Positions 24,003 to 32,749 are shown, counted from the first letter of the stretch. The stretch: 64,000 nucleotides of DNA from Hymenobacter translucens (GCF_020685205.1 NZ_JAJERB010000004.1:1-64000); one strand, 5' to 3'. Notes: generated from the sequence alone by a model not told the origin. Numbers and translations are program-made.

Positions 24003-25061
24003 TTACTCACAGCCAGCAGCGGCAGCGTAGTTGGTGGCCGTCTGGAGACCCAGGTCGGAGGCTTTGCGCCAGTCGGCGCAGGCCCCGTTGGCGTCGCGCA
24101 GCATTTCGCGGGCATTGGCCCGGTTGAGGTAGGCTTCGGCGTAGTCCGGGTTCAGGGCAATGGCCTTGTCGGCGTCGGCAATGGCTTTTTTGTAGTCCTC
24201 GAGCTTGAAGTAGGCGGCGGAGCGGTTGTTCCAGGCGAAGGCGTAGCTCCCGTTCAGGTCCACGGCCTTGCTGAAGTCCTCAACGGCCCCTTTGAAATCT
24301 CCACTCTCAAAGCGGGTGCTGCCACGGTTGGTGTACGCCGTGGCGTTGTCGGACTTCTTCTGCAGGTAGTCGTTGTAATCGGCCAGGGCTCCTTTGAGGT
24401 CTCCGGCCCGGCGGCGGGCGGCAGCGCGGTTGAGCAAGGCCGGCAGCAGGTCGGGCTGGAGGCTGAGGGCCTTGGAGTAGTCCTGCACGGCGGCCGAGAA
24501 ATTGCCCAGCTGCCGCTGGGCGCTGCCCCGGTCATGGTAGGCGTAGGCGTAGCCGGCATCGGCTTTCAGGGCCTGGTCGAAGTCGGCCTTGGCGGCCTGG
24601 TACTCGCCCTTTTCGAAGCGCAGCGCTCCCCGGTAGTACCAGGCGGGGGCATAGTCGGGTTTTACCTCAGCGGCTTTGCTGTAGTCCTGCTCGGCTTCGG
24701 GGCGCTGGCCCAGGGCTTCGCGGGCCTGACCCCGGCCAAAGTAAGACCCGAACCCGGCCGGGTCGAGCTTAATGGCCTGGTCGTAGTCCTGCACGGCCGG
24801 GGCATACTCCTTGAGCTCGTAGCGGGTGGTAGCACGGTTGTAGTAGGCCTTGGCAAAGTCGGGACGTACTTTCAGGGCCTGGTCGAAGTCCGCCAGCGCA
24901 GCCCGGTAGCTTTTCTGGTTGTACTTGGCTACTCCGCTGTTATAGAGCTTTTCGGCCAGCTGGGCGGGGGGCAGGGTGCTGGCACGCACCGTATCGACCT
25001 GAGCCTGCACGGCGGCTCCGGAAAGGCCGAAGGCAGCCGTAAGAAAGATGGTTCTGAGCAT
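24003..25061 (-). CDS. Secreted tetratricopeptide-repeat protein
   Basis: A 352-aa protein with a signal peptide (about residues 1-20, ending VQAQ) followed by some nine consecutive TPR units. Each has the pattern YxxAxxDFxxAIxLxPxxxxxYxxRGxxxxxLG; examples are YRAALADFDQALKVRPDFAKAYYNRA and YAPAVQDYDQAIKLDPAGFGSYFGRG. The arginine and Gly after the second helix repeat regularly. The protein ends GCE. TPR superhelices bind peptides or other proteins; here probably in the periplasm. It precedes the PorE-like gene on the same strand and is likely in one operon with it. Confidence 0.9.
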   Translation of the reverse strand: MLRTIFLTAAFGLSGAAVQAQVDTVRASTLPPAQLAEKLYNSGVAKYNQKSYRAALADFDQALKVRPDFAKAYYNRATTRYELKEYAPAVQDYDQAIKLDPAGFGSYFGRGQAREALGQRPEAEQDYSKAAEVKPDYAPAWYYRGALRFEKGEYQAAKADFDQALKADAGYAYAYHDRGSAQRQLGNFSAAVQDYSKALSLQPDLLPALLNRAAARRRAGDLKGALADYNDYLQKKSDNATAYTNRGSTRFESGDFKGAVEDFSKAVDLNGSYAFAWNNRSAAYFKLEDYKKAIADADKAIALNPDYAEAYLNRANAREMLRDANGACADWRKASDLGLQTATNYAAAAGCE

Positions 25062-25300
25062 AGCGCAAAGGCGGCATGTGCCGGCCGTCGCTAAATGTAA
25101 TTTATTTGCGCGAAGACCGCACGGCGAACAAGCCTTTTATCGGTGAACTGGGACTTTCCGGTTGCTGCTGGTTCGGGTTGAGACAGGTCGGTTCGGCCCC
25201 ATGTGAGATTTCCCGCGGCCAGCATCGAGTGTCCGTAAGCACTTACAGCATGGGAGAGGACGCAGAAACCTTTCCCGCGCATTGGCACTTATACATTGCG

Positions 25301-25308
25301 TATTTTTG
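25301..25308 (+). promoter_or_regulatory. Bacilliredoxin -7 box (TATTTTTG)
   Basis: An exact TAnnTTTG match 52 bases before the bacilliredoxin ATG. A TTG at 25282-25284 lies 16 nt upstream, slightly short of the usual distance. Confidence 0.6.
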
Positions 25309-25359
25309 TGCGGCCCCCGGGCTTACCTCTTATTTTTCACCTTTCACGTTTATATACCA

Positions 25360-25782
25360 ATGGCCACCTACCCTGAATATATGGTAGCTCCTATCCGGCA
25401 GGACCTCGTGGAGGCCGGCTTCGAGCAGCTCATGACCCCTGAAGAAGTTAGCTCTGTACTCGAGAACACCAGCGGCACCGTGCTGCTGGCCGTGAACTCG
25501 GTGTGCGGCTGCGCCGCTTCCAAGGCCCGCCCGGCCCTTAAGCTGGCCGTTTCCAGCGCCGAGAAAAAGCCTGCCAAGCTGGTAACGGTTTTTGCCGGCA
25601 TGGAAACCGACGCCGTTGCCGAGGCCCGGCAGCACCTGCTGCCTTACCCGCCTTCCTCGCCCTGCATTGCCCTGTTCAAAGACGGCGAGCTGGTGCACAT
25701 GATTGAGCGGTACCACATCGAAGGCAACGACATGATGCGCATCGTGGACAACCTGCACGGTGCCTTCGAGGAGTATTGCTAG
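25360..25782 (+). CDS. BrxA/BrxB family bacilliredoxin-like protein
   Basis: A 140-aa cytosolic thioredoxin-fold protein of the YphP/YqiW (BrxA/BrxB) family. The active-site motif is Cys49-Gly50-Cys51 in NSVCGCAASKARPAL, as in Bacillus bacilliredoxins, which remove bacillithiol from oxidised proteins. The PPSSPCIALFKDGELVHMIERYHIEG segment with a cis-Pro-like strand follows, and the protein ends EEYC. The ATG at 25360 begins with the conserved MATYPEYMVAPIRQ; the open frame upstream is not family-like. Whether this organism makes bacillithiol is not shown here. It is a single-gene unit whose 3' side carries a TTAGG-type repeat. Confidence 0.93.
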   Translation: MATYPEYMVAPIRQDLVEAGFEQLMTPEEVSSVLENTSGTVLLAVNSVCGCAASKARPALKLAVSSAEKKPAKLVTVFAGMETDAVAEARQHLLPYPPSSPCIALFKDGELVHMIERYHIEGNDMMRIVDNLHGAFEEYC

Positions 25783-25787
25783 CGTTT

Positions 25788-25820
25788 TTAGGTCTTAGGG
25801 ACTTAGGGCTTAGGTCTTAG
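25788..25820. repeat. Degenerate TTAGGTC/TTAGGGAC array after the bacilliredoxin stop
   Basis: Starting five bases after the stop codon, TTAGGTC, TTAGGGAC, TTAGGGC, TTAGGTC and TTAG follow one another. This is the inverted version of the ACCCTAAG array at 25907-25991, on the other side of the terminator at 25844-25877. Confidence 0.88.
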
Positions 25821-25843
25821 TGCAGACGCCCAATGAGAAAAAG

Positions 25844-25877
25844 AAAAGGGCCCGCAACCGAAGTTGTGGGCCCTTTT
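25844..25877. terminator. Bidirectional terminator between bacilliredoxin and M3 peptidase genes
   Basis: AAAAGGGCCCGCAAC pairs with GTTGTGGGCCCTTTT around a CGAA tetraloop, with A and T runs at the stem base. It lies between two convergent genes and between two inverted repeat arrays. Confidence 0.95.
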
Positions 25878-25906
25878 CTGTAACCTGACGTCAGCAGGGC
25901 AGTAGC

Positions 25907-25991
25907 ACCCTAAGACCCTAAGACCCTAAGACCCTAAGACCCTAAGACCCTAAGACCCTAAGACCCTAAGACCCTAAGACCCTAAGACCTA
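25907..25991. repeat. 8-bp tandem array (ACCCTAAG x10) ending in a stop codon
   Basis: Ten exact ACCCTAAG units run from 25907 to 25986, followed by ACCTA, whose last three bases (25989-25991) are the stop codon of the M3 peptidase on the minus strand. Read on that strand the unit contains TTAGGG. Eight is not a multiple of three, so stop codons occur in all frames of both strands. Confidence 0.97.
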
Positions 25992-28073
25992 CAGCCCCAG
26001 CGACTTGAAGAAGGCTTCCTGGTTGGGCTCCCGGCCGAGAAACTCCTTGACGAGATTGTACTCCTCGTCGGTGCCGCCCCGGGCCAGGATCATATCCCGG
26101 TAGCGCAGGCCGGTTTTCTTGTCCATTACGCCGTTCTTCTCGAACACGGAGAACATGTCTTCGGCGTACACTTTCGACCACATGTAGCCGTAGTAGCCGG
26201 CGCCGTAGCCGGTGAGGTGGCCAAACGAAGCCTGCATGTTCGTGCCTTCCACGTAAGCGAAGGGCGTCAGCTGGTTTTGCAGGCGCTTCATCACGTCGGT
26301 AGTGGTTTCGGTGCCGTTCGGGTCAAACTTGTCGTGCAGGGTCATGTCGAGCGTGCCGTACAGGATCTGCTGCGAGGCGCCCAGGCCCGAGCCCACGTTG
26401 CGGGCGGCCCACATCTTGTCGTAAAGCGGCTTGGGCAGCACCTCGCCGGTCTGGTAGTGCTTGGCAAACGTCTTCAGGGCGTCGTAGTTCCAGGCCCAGT
26501 TTTCCAGAATCTGGGAGGGGGCCTCTACGAAGTCGCGCTTTACGCTCGTGCCCGACTGGCTCGACAGCTCGGCGGTGGTGAGCAGGTTGTGCATCACGTG
26601 GCCAAACTCGTGGAAGAACGTTACCACCTGGCCGTGGCTCATCAGCGCGGGCTTGCCGGCCGTGGGCGGGTTGAAGTTGCAAAGCAGCACAGCCTGGGGA
26701 AGCTGGTAGCCCTTGGGCGTAGCCTTGCCGCTGCTCACGCCAAAGCAGGCGGCGTGGGTGTACTTGTTGTCGCGCGGGAACAGGTCAATGTAGAATCGGC
26801 CGATAAGCTTGCCGTCGCGCTGCACTTCGAACATACGGGCGTCGGGGTGCCACACCTTCGGGTCCTTCACTTCGTTGAACTTCAGCCCGAACAAAGACTG
26901 GGTGGTCTGGAACAGGCCGTCAATAACCTTGTTTGCCTCGAAGTACTCCTTGATCTTCTCCCCGTCGAGCTGGTACTTGTCCTTCATCAGCAGGTTGCTG
27001 TAGAACGAGGTTTCCCAGGGGTTAATGGTCTTGGCGCCGGGGTCCTTAGTATAGGCGCGCTTCACCGTCAGCAGCTCCTCGAGGTCCTGCTGGCTTTTCT
27101 GCTTGACGCGGTCCACGAGCTTGGTTTCGAAGGCCCACACCGTTTCCGGGTTCTTGGCCATGCGGCTGCTGGTCTGGTACGCGGCGTAGGTTTTAAAGCC
27201 CAGCAGCTGCGCCTTTTTCTGGCGCTCAATCAGCAGCTTTTTCAGCACGTCCAGGTTTTTGTCGGCCGCGCGGTTGTTGTAGAGCGTGTAAAGCTGCTTG
27301 CGCTGCAGGTCCGACTCGGCGTAGCGCATAAACGTGCTGTAAGCCGGACCGTCGAGGCCGATGCGGTAGGCGTCGCCGGCGCGGGGGCGGCTTTTCTTAT
27401 AGTCCTCGGGCAGGCCTTTCATGTCGGCCTCGTTCACGAGCAGGAAGCCCTGGTCTTTGGCGATGTTGCCGCCGAATTCCAGGCTCAGGTCACCGATCCG
27501 GTCGTTGATGGCCTGCAATTCCTTGCGCTTCTCGGGCGTCAGGGCAAAGCCGTTGCGCTCGTAGTCCTCGATGGTCTCCCGCAGGAACTTCTTCCGCGGG
27601 CCGGTCAGGGCCTGGGCTTCCTTGGTTTTGGAGTAGTCCTTGACGGCCTTGTAAAGCTGCTCGTCCAGCTCCAACTCATTGCCATACTTACTGATAATGG
27701 CCAGGCTTTTCTGGGCCTGGTTGCGGATGGCCGAGTCGGGGCTGGCGTTGTAGAGGATGCTGATGGGCCCGGCCACCCGGCCAATGTTGTCGCCCAGGTC
27801 GTCGAGGGCAAGCATCGTGTTGGTGAACGTCCGCTTGCCGGTCGGAACCTTGTAGATGGCATTCAGGGCCGACTTCGTGGAGCCGATGATGCCGGTGGTA
27901 GCCTGGGCAATGTCGGCCTTGGTGGCTTTCTGAAAGTCGATAACCTGGTTGAAGCCCGGCGTGAGCGGGTTGGCTGCGGGGGCCTGCGGACCGGCGGCAA
28001 CCGCCGTAAAGCCGCTACCCAGCGCTGCGGCCAGAGTCAGGGCAACCCAGGCAGTAGAGTACGTCATACTCAT
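25989..28073 (-). CDS. M3-family zinc peptidase (peptidyl-dipeptidase Dcp/oligopeptidase type), exported
   Basis: A 694-aa peptidase with a signal peptide (about residues 1-27, ending TAVAAG). The zinc-binding motif HEFGH is in VTFFHEFGHVMHNLL in the C-terminal third, followed by the expected downstream Glu in the SQILENWAWNYDAL segment, a hallmark of M3 peptidases. The family cuts short peptides, removing dipeptides (Dcp) or cutting internally (OpdA); the signal peptide suggests periplasmic action. The start was set at 28073, where the signal peptide begins; a Met two codons later is equally possible. Its stop codon is part of the ACCCTAAG array. Confidence 0.94.
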   Translation of the reverse strand: MSMTYSTAWVALTLAAALGSGFTAVAAGPQAPAANPLTPGFNQVIDFQKATKADIAQATTGIIGSTKSALNAIYKVPTGKRTFTNTMLALDDLGDNIGRVAGPISILYNASPDSAIRNQAQKSLAIISKYGNELELDEQLYKAVKDYSKTKEAQALTGPRKKFLRETIEDYERNGFALTPEKRKELQAINDRIGDLSLEFGGNIAKDQGFLLVNEADMKGLPEDYKKSRPRAGDAYRIGLDGPAYSTFMRYAESDLQRKQLYTLYNNRAADKNLDVLKKLLIERQKKAQLLGFKTYAAYQTSSRMAKNPETVWAFETKLVDRVKQKSQQDLEELLTVKRAYTKDPGAKTINPWETSFYSNLLMKDKYQLDGEKIKEYFEANKVIDGLFQTTQSLFGLKFNEVKDPKVWHPDARMFEVQRDGKLIGRFYIDLFPRDNKYTHAACFGVSSGKATPKGYQLPQAVLLCNFNPPTAGKPALMSHGQVVTFFHEFGHVMHNLLTTAELSSQSGTSVKRDFVEAPSQILENWAWNYDALKTFAKHYQTGEVLPKPLYDKMWAARNVGSGLGASQQILYGTLDMTLHDKFDPNGTETTTDVMKRLQNQLTPFAYVEGTNMQASFGHLTGYGAGYYGYMWSKVYAEDMFSVFEKNGVMDKKTGLRYRDMILARGGTDEEYNLVKEFLGREPNQEAFFKSLGL

Positions 28074-28162
28074 AAGATGAAGTGGGAAAAAAGAAAGAAG
28101 GTCGGGCAAGGTAGCCACAATTCGAAAGACGCGCTGCCCGGCCGAAAGCTGCAAACCTGAAA

Positions 28163-28200
28163 AGCAAAAAAGCTGTTCCCGACGGGCGGGAACAGCTTCT
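28163..28200 (-). terminator. Intrinsic terminator after recQ
   Basis: AAGCTGTTCCCG and CGGGAACAGCTT form a 12-bp stem with a short loop. In the minus-strand transcript it is followed by a run of U. It lies 22 bp past the recQ stop codon and separates recQ from the M3 peptidase. Confidence 0.92.
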
Positions 28201-28221
28201 AAGGCTTGGAGCAAGTGGCGT

Positions 28222-30429
28222 TTAGTTGGCGTACTCGCTCAGGAACTTGATGCGCATCAGCCGCACGTCTTCCTCGGTGTAGTCGTCGGTGCCCAGCTCA
28301 CCCAGCGCTACCGCAATGTTGTCGGTGCTGGCCTGCAGGAAGTAATCGGTGATTTCGTCCTGCCGGTCCTGGTCGAGCACTTCGTTGATGTAGTAGTCGA
28401 GGTTGAGCTTGGTGCCGGAGTAGCAGATGTGCTCAATCTCCTCCATCAGCTCCCGCATGTCGATGCCCTTGGAAGAGGCAATTTCCTCCAGGTCCATCTT
28501 CTTGTCGATCTGCTGAATGATGTAGATCTTGATCTTGGACTTGTTGACGGCAGACTTCACCACCACGTCGGCGGCGGTCACGATGTCGTTTTCCTCGACG
28601 TACTTCTGAATCAAGCTCAGGAAGGGCTGGCCAAACTTCTGCGCCTTGCCCTGGCCGACCCCGCCCACGTGGGACAGATCTTCCATCTTGATGGGGAAGG
28701 TAGTCGCCATTTCCTTAAGGCTGGGGTCCTGGAACAAGACGTACGGCGGCAGGTTTTTCTCCTTGGCCATCTTCTTGCGCAGGCTCTTGAGCATCTCGAA
28801 CAGCGTGGCGTCGTGCCCGGCGGCCTGCTGCACCTCTTCCTGCTCCTGCTCCTGCTGCACTTCCTCGTCGAAGTTGTGGTCCTTGGTGAGCTTGATGGAG
28901 TGGGGACTTTCGATAAAGTCCAGGCCCTTCCGGGTGATTTTCACCACCCCGAAGTTGTCGATGTCCTTTTCCAGGAAGCCGTTGAGCAGGGTCTGCCGGA
29001 GCAGGGAGTGCCAGAAAGCGGCGTCGTGGTCTTTGCCCTGCCCGTACACCGGCAGCTCGTTGTGGCCGTAGCTTTCGACGTGGGCATTGTTCATGCCCAT
29101 CAGCACGGTACCGATGTGCTCGAGGCCGAAGCGCTGCTCGGTGGCAACCACCGCCTGCAGCGCCATCAGCACCTCATCCTTGGCCTCAAACCGCTCCTTG
29201 GGGTGGCGGCAGTTGTCGCAGAAGCCGCAGTCCTTCTCGAAATGCTCGCCGAAGTAGTGCAGCAGCTGCTTGCGCCGGCACACGGCCGAGTCGGCGTAGT
29301 TGGCCATTTCCTGAAGCAGCAGCTTGGAGTTGTCGCGCTCGGTCACGGGCTTGTCCTTGTTGAACTTCTCCAGCTTCACGATGTCGTCGTAGCTGTAGAA
29401 CATCAGGCAGTTGCCCTCCAGGCCGTCGCGGCCGCCGCGGCCGGTTTCCTGGTAGTAACCCTCAATGCTCTTGGGCGTGTCGTAGTGAATCACGAAGCGC
29501 ACGTCGGGTTTGTCGATGCCCATGCCGAAGGCAATGGTGGCCACAATCACGTCGGCTTCCTCATTCAGAAACGAGTCCTGGTTCTGCATCCGCACCTGGG
29601 GGTCGAGGCCGGCGTGGTAGGGCAGGGCCTTCACGTCGTTGACGCGCAGCAGCTCGGCAATTTCCTCCACCTTCTTGCGCGACAGGCAGTACACGATGCC
29701 GGCCTTGCCCTTGTGCTGCTTCACGTACTGAATCAGCTGCTTTTTGGTGTTGTGCTTGGGCCGCACCTCGTAGTAGAGGTTGGTGCGGTTAAACGAGGTT
29801 TTGAACACCGACGCATCGTCCATCTGCAGGTTCTTCTGGATGTCGAGCTGCACCTTGGGCGTGGCCGTGGCGGTGAGGGCAATGATGGGCACGTGGCCGA
29901 TATTGTCGATGATGCCGCGAATCTTACGGTATTCAGGACGGAAGTCGTGACCCCACTCCGAGATGCAGTGGGCCTCGTCGATAGCGACAAAGGAAATAGT
30001 GGCCTTCTGCAGAAAGTCGATGGTTTCGTCTTTGGTCAGGCTTTCCGGGGCCACGTAGAGCAGCTTGATGTCGCCGCTGATAACGTCCTTCTTGACGCGG
30101 TTTACTTCCGACTTGGACAGCGTGGAGTTCAGGAACTGGGCATTGACCCCGAACGCGTTAAGCTGATCCACCTGATTCTTCATCAGGGCAATGAGGGGGG
30201 AGATGATGATGGCGGTGCCGGGCAGTACCAACGCTGGCAGCTGGTAGCACAGGCTTTTACCGGCGCCGGTGGGCATGATGACGAAGGTGTTGCGGCCCTC
30301 GATAACGTTCTGGATGATGGCCTCCTGGGTTCCCCGGAACTGACCGTACCCAAAAACTTCTTTTAACTTGCCTTTCAGATCGGCTACCGGCTTCACTGCT
30401 TCTTTGACGGCTGGAATGGAATTGCTCAC
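28222..30429 (-). CDS. recQ: ATP-dependent DNA helicase RecQ
   Basis: A 735-aa 3'-5' DNA helicase for recombination and replication-fork repair. Helicase motifs: FRGTQEAIIQNVIEGRNTFVIMPTGAGKS (Q motif and Walker A), IDEAHCISEWGHDFRPEY (DEAH box with the RecQ aromatic loop), ALTATATPKVQLDI, and GRGGRDG (motif VI). The zinc-binding region has Cys residues in CRRKQLLHYFGEHFEKDCGFCDNC. A winged-helix domain follows, then an HRDC-type region near residues 540-620, interrupted by a Glu/Gln-rich linker. The start is GTG at 30429. A TAAATTTG -7 box lies at 30489-30496 on the minus strand. Confidence 0.96.
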   Translation of the reverse strand: MSNSIPAVKEAVKPVADLKGKLKEVFGYGQFRGTQEAIIQNVIEGRNTFVIMPTGAGKSLCYQLPALVLPGTAIIISPLIALMKNQVDQLNAFGVNAQFLNSTLSKSEVNRVKKDVISGDIKLLYVAPESLTKDETIDFLQKATISFVAIDEAHCISEWGHDFRPEYRKIRGIIDNIGHVPIIALTATATPKVQLDIQKNLQMDDASVFKTSFNRTNLYYEVRPKHNTKKQLIQYVKQHKGKAGIVYCLSRKKVEEIAELLRVNDVKALPYHAGLDPQVRMQNQDSFLNEEADVIVATIAFGMGIDKPDVRFVIHYDTPKSIEGYYQETGRGGRDGLEGNCLMFYSYDDIVKLEKFNKDKPVTERDNSKLLLQEMANYADSAVCRRKQLLHYFGEHFEKDCGFCDNCRHPKERFEAKDEVLMALQAVVATEQRFGLEHIGTVLMGMNNAHVESYGHNELPVYGQGKDHDAAFWHSLLRQTLLNGFLEKDIDNFGVVKITRKGLDFIESPHSIKLTKDHNFDEEVQQEQEQEEVQQAAGHDATLFEMLKSLRKKMAKEKNLPPYVLFQDPSLKEMATTFPIKMEDLSHVGGVGQGKAQKFGQPFLSLIQKYVEENDIVTAADVVVKSAVNKSKIKIYIIQQIDKKMDLEEIASSKGIDMRELMEEIEHICYSGTKLNLDYYINEVLDQDRQDEITDYFLQASTDNIAVALGELGTDDYTEEDVRLMRIKFLSEYAN

Positions 30430-30465
30430 TTGCTCGTAGAGGATTGAGATTCGAGAAACGCCCCA

Positions 30466-31476
30466 GTGCGTTGCAATCTCAATCTATACAAATTTAGATT
30501 GAAAGCACAGAACGACCTCAACCTTATTGCAAAAAAAGTGCTTTTCGAAGAAGCCGAGGCCATTCAGGGCGTGGCGGCTGCTTTGGATAGCACTCCCGAC
30601 TTCGCCAACTGCGTAAAGGCCATTCTGGCGCTGCGGGGCCGGGTCGTCGTAACCGGGGTAGGCAAGAGCGCCCACATTGCCGGCAAGATGGTGGCCACGC
30701 TGAACTCGACGGGTACGCCGGCCCTGTTCATGCACGCCGCCGACGCCATTCACGGCGACCTGGGCATGATTCAGCCCGAGGACTTCGTCATTGCCATCAG
30801 CAAAAGCGGCGACACGCCCGAAATCAAGGTGCTGGTACCCCTGCTCAAGCGCAAAGGCGTGCCGCTGGCAGCCCTGGTGAGCAACGCCGACTCCTACCTG
30901 GCCGTGCAGGCTACCTACGTACTGCACGCCCCCGTAACCCGCGAGGCCTGCCCGCACAACCTGGCGCCTACCACCAGCACCACCGCGGCCCTCGCCCTGG
31001 GCGACGCGCTGGCCGTGTGTCTGCTCGAGGCCCGGGAGTTTACCACCGCCGACTTTGCCCGCCTGCACCCCGGCGGTACGCTGGGCAAGAAGCTCTACCT
31101 GAAAGTAGGCGACCTGAGCCGGCAGAACCAGGCCCCGCAGGTCACGGAAAACGCCCCGCTGCGCGACATTATCCTGGAGATATCCGGCAAGCGCCTGGGC
31201 GCCACCGCAGTGCTCACTGAGCCCGCCGGTGCCCTGCTCGGCATCATCACCGATGGGGACCTGCGGCGCATGCTCACCAACTTCACCCGGCTCGAAGACA
31301 TCCGGGCCCGCGACATTCTCACGGCCGGGCCCGTCACCATCGATGTGGAGGACTTTGCAGCCGAGGCCCTGGCCCGGATGCAGGAGCGCAACATCACCCA
31401 GCTTATTGTGCTCGAAGACGGCCGTTTCAGCGGCTTTATTCACCTGCACGACCTGCTGCGCGAAGGACTGGTATGA
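30466..31476 (+). CDS. kdsD: KpsF/GutQ-type D-arabinose 5-phosphate isomerase
   Basis: A protein of up to 336 aa with an N-terminal sugar isomerase (SIS) domain (VVVTGVGKSAHIAGKMVATLNSTG, AISKSGDTPEIKVLVPLLK) and two C-terminal CBS domains (about residues 215-330). The family converts ribulose 5-phosphate to arabinose 5-phosphate, the precursor of Kdo in lipopolysaccharide. CPHNLAPTTSTTAALALGDALA and LHPGGTLGKKL are typical. The start is uncertain: GTG at 30466 is given, but TTG at 30499 (MKAQNDLNLIAKKVLFEEAEAI) fits homologues better. It is divergent from recQ. Confidence 0.92.
   Translation: MRCNLNLYKFRLKAQNDLNLIAKKVLFEEAEAIQGVAAALDSTPDFANCVKAILALRGRVVVTGVGKSAHIAGKMVATLNSTGTPALFMHAADAIHGDLGMIQPEDFVIAISKSGDTPEIKVLVPLLKRKGVPLAALVSNADSYLAVQATYVLHAPVTREACPHNLAPTTSTTAALALGDALAVCLLEAREFTTADFARLHPGGTLGKKLYLKVGDLSRQNQAPQVTENAPLRDIILEISGKRLGATAVLTEPAGALLGIITDGDLRRMLTNFTRLEDIRARDILTAGPVTIDVEDFAAEALARMQERNITQLIVLEDGRFSGFIHLHDLLREGLV
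30480..30501. promoter_or_regulatory. recQ -7 box inside an inverted repeat
   Basis: CAATCTA (30480-30486) and TAGATTG (30495-30501) form a 7-bp inverted repeat with an 8-bp spacer. The minus-strand -7 box TAAATTTG (complement of 30489-30496) lies inside it, about 60 bases before the recQ GTG. The sequence also covers the start region of the divergent kdsD-type gene, so it could coordinate both. Confidence 0.5.
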
Positions 31477-31593
31477 GAAGCTGCGGCGAGGCCAGCCGGC
31501 GTTTACGTTTTGAATGCGCCAGCCTGCGTCAGCTGAACCGCTGCTTCTTGGCTACTCATCCGGAGGCTTCCTGTCCACCTCAGTACTTCCCGC

Positions 31594-31601
31594 TACCTTT
31601 G
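31594..31601 (+). promoter_or_regulatory. manC -7 box (TACCTTTG)
   Basis: An exact TAnnTTTG match, 54 bases before the mannose-1-phosphate guanylyltransferase ATG. Confidence 0.6.
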
Positions 31602-31654
31602 TCTTTCTTCCGGGTCCGGTATCCCTTCCGTCCAGGCTTTTGAAGTACTCTGCT

Positions 31655-32749
31655 ATGCAAGAAAATACCTACCTCGTGGTCATGGCCGGTGGCATTGGCA
31701 GCCGCTTCTGGCCTTTTAGCCGGACGCACAATCCCAAGCAGTTTCACGACGTGCTCGGCGTAGGACGCTCGATGCTGCAGCTGACCGTGGACCGTTTCGA
31801 GGGCATCTGCCCGCCCGAAAACGTGTTCATCGTGACGCACCGCGACTACCGCGAGCAGGTGCAGCAGCACCTGCCCCAGCTGGCCCCCGAGCAGATTCTG
31901 ATTGAGCCAATCGGCCGCAACACGGCGCCCTGCATTGCCTACGCCAGCTACCGGATAGCCCAGCACGACCCGAAGGGCGTCATCATCGTGTCACCGGCCG
32001 ATCATGCGGTGCTGCACGAAGACGAGTTCCGGCGCGTGATAACCCAGGCCGTAGCCGGCGCCCGCACCAACGATATCCTGCTGACCCTGGGCATCCAGCC
32101 CTCCCGCCCCGACACCGGCTACGGCTACATTCAGTACCTCGACCAGGATGAGGCCGGCCATGCCTTCCCGGCCGGCTTTAAAAAGGTGAAGACCTTTACC
32201 GAAAAGCCGAATCTGGAGCTGGCCCGCATGTTTGTCGACAGCGGGGATTTTCTGTGGAACTCCGGGCTGTTCGTATGGCGGGCCGACGTTATCATTCAGG
32301 CCTTCCATCAGTACCTGGGCGACATTGCCGAGGTATTCGACGAAGGCGTGGAGCTGCTGGGAACTCCGGCCGAAGAGGAGTTTATTGCCGAAGCCTACTC
32401 CCGCTGCCGCAACATCAGCATCGACTACGGGGTGATGGAAAAGGCCGACAACGTGTTTGTGCTGCCCGCCGACTTCGGCTGGAGCGACCTGGGCACCTGG
32501 GACTCGCTGCACCGCATCGGGGAGCGGGACGAGCACGGCAACGTAGTCGACGGCGACGCCTTACTTTATGACACCCAAAACTGCGTGGTGAAAACTCCGT
32601 CGGAGCGGCTGGTCGTGCTGCAGGGCCTGGATGGCTACATCGTGGCCGAGTACGACAACGTGCTGCTGATCTGCAAGCGCAGTGAGGAGCAGCGCGTCAA
32701 GGACTTCGTGGCCGACGTGCGGACGAAGAAGGGGAACGGGTACAATTAA
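31655..32749 (+). CDS. manC: Mannose-1-phosphate guanylyltransferase
   Basis: A 364-aa cytosolic enzyme that makes GDP-mannose from GTP and mannose 1-phosphate, for polysaccharide or glycoprotein sugars. The nucleotide-binding motif is VVMAGGIGSRFWPFSRTHNPKQF at residues about 8-30. SPADHAV near 110, the FTEKPNLELARM segment near 185 and WNSGLFVWRAD near 205 follow. There is no phosphomannose isomerase domain, so it is the single-function short form. The ATG at 31655 is supported by the promoter at 31594. It lies downstream of the kdsD-type gene and is followed by a heptad-type repeat and a terminator. Confidence 0.95.
   Translation: MQENTYLVVMAGGIGSRFWPFSRTHNPKQFHDVLGVGRSMLQLTVDRFEGICPPENVFIVTHRDYREQVQQHLPQLAPEQILIEPIGRNTAPCIAYASYRIAQHDPKGVIIVSPADHAVLHEDEFRRVITQAVAGARTNDILLTLGIQPSRPDTGYGYIQYLDQDEAGHAFPAGFKKVKTFTEKPNLELARMFVDSGDFLWNSGLFVWRADVIIQAFHQYLGDIAEVFDEGVELLGTPAEEEFIAEAYSRCRNISIDYGVMEKADNVFVLPADFGWSDLGTWDSLHRIGERDEHGNVVDGDALLYDTQNCVVKTPSERLVVLQGLDGYIVAEYDNVLLICKRSEEQRVKDFVADVRTKKGNGYN

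Noticed and set aside
26217-28160. Long open frames antisense to known genes, for example over M3 peptidase, recQ (28429-30366), ftsH (40558-42450), secDF (3443-5173) and the GlmU-like gene (8225-9523)
   Set aside because: They have no family features, are rich in Ala, Gly, Val, His or Leu as expected from GC-rich codon usage read on the other strand, and lie fully over well-supported genes.
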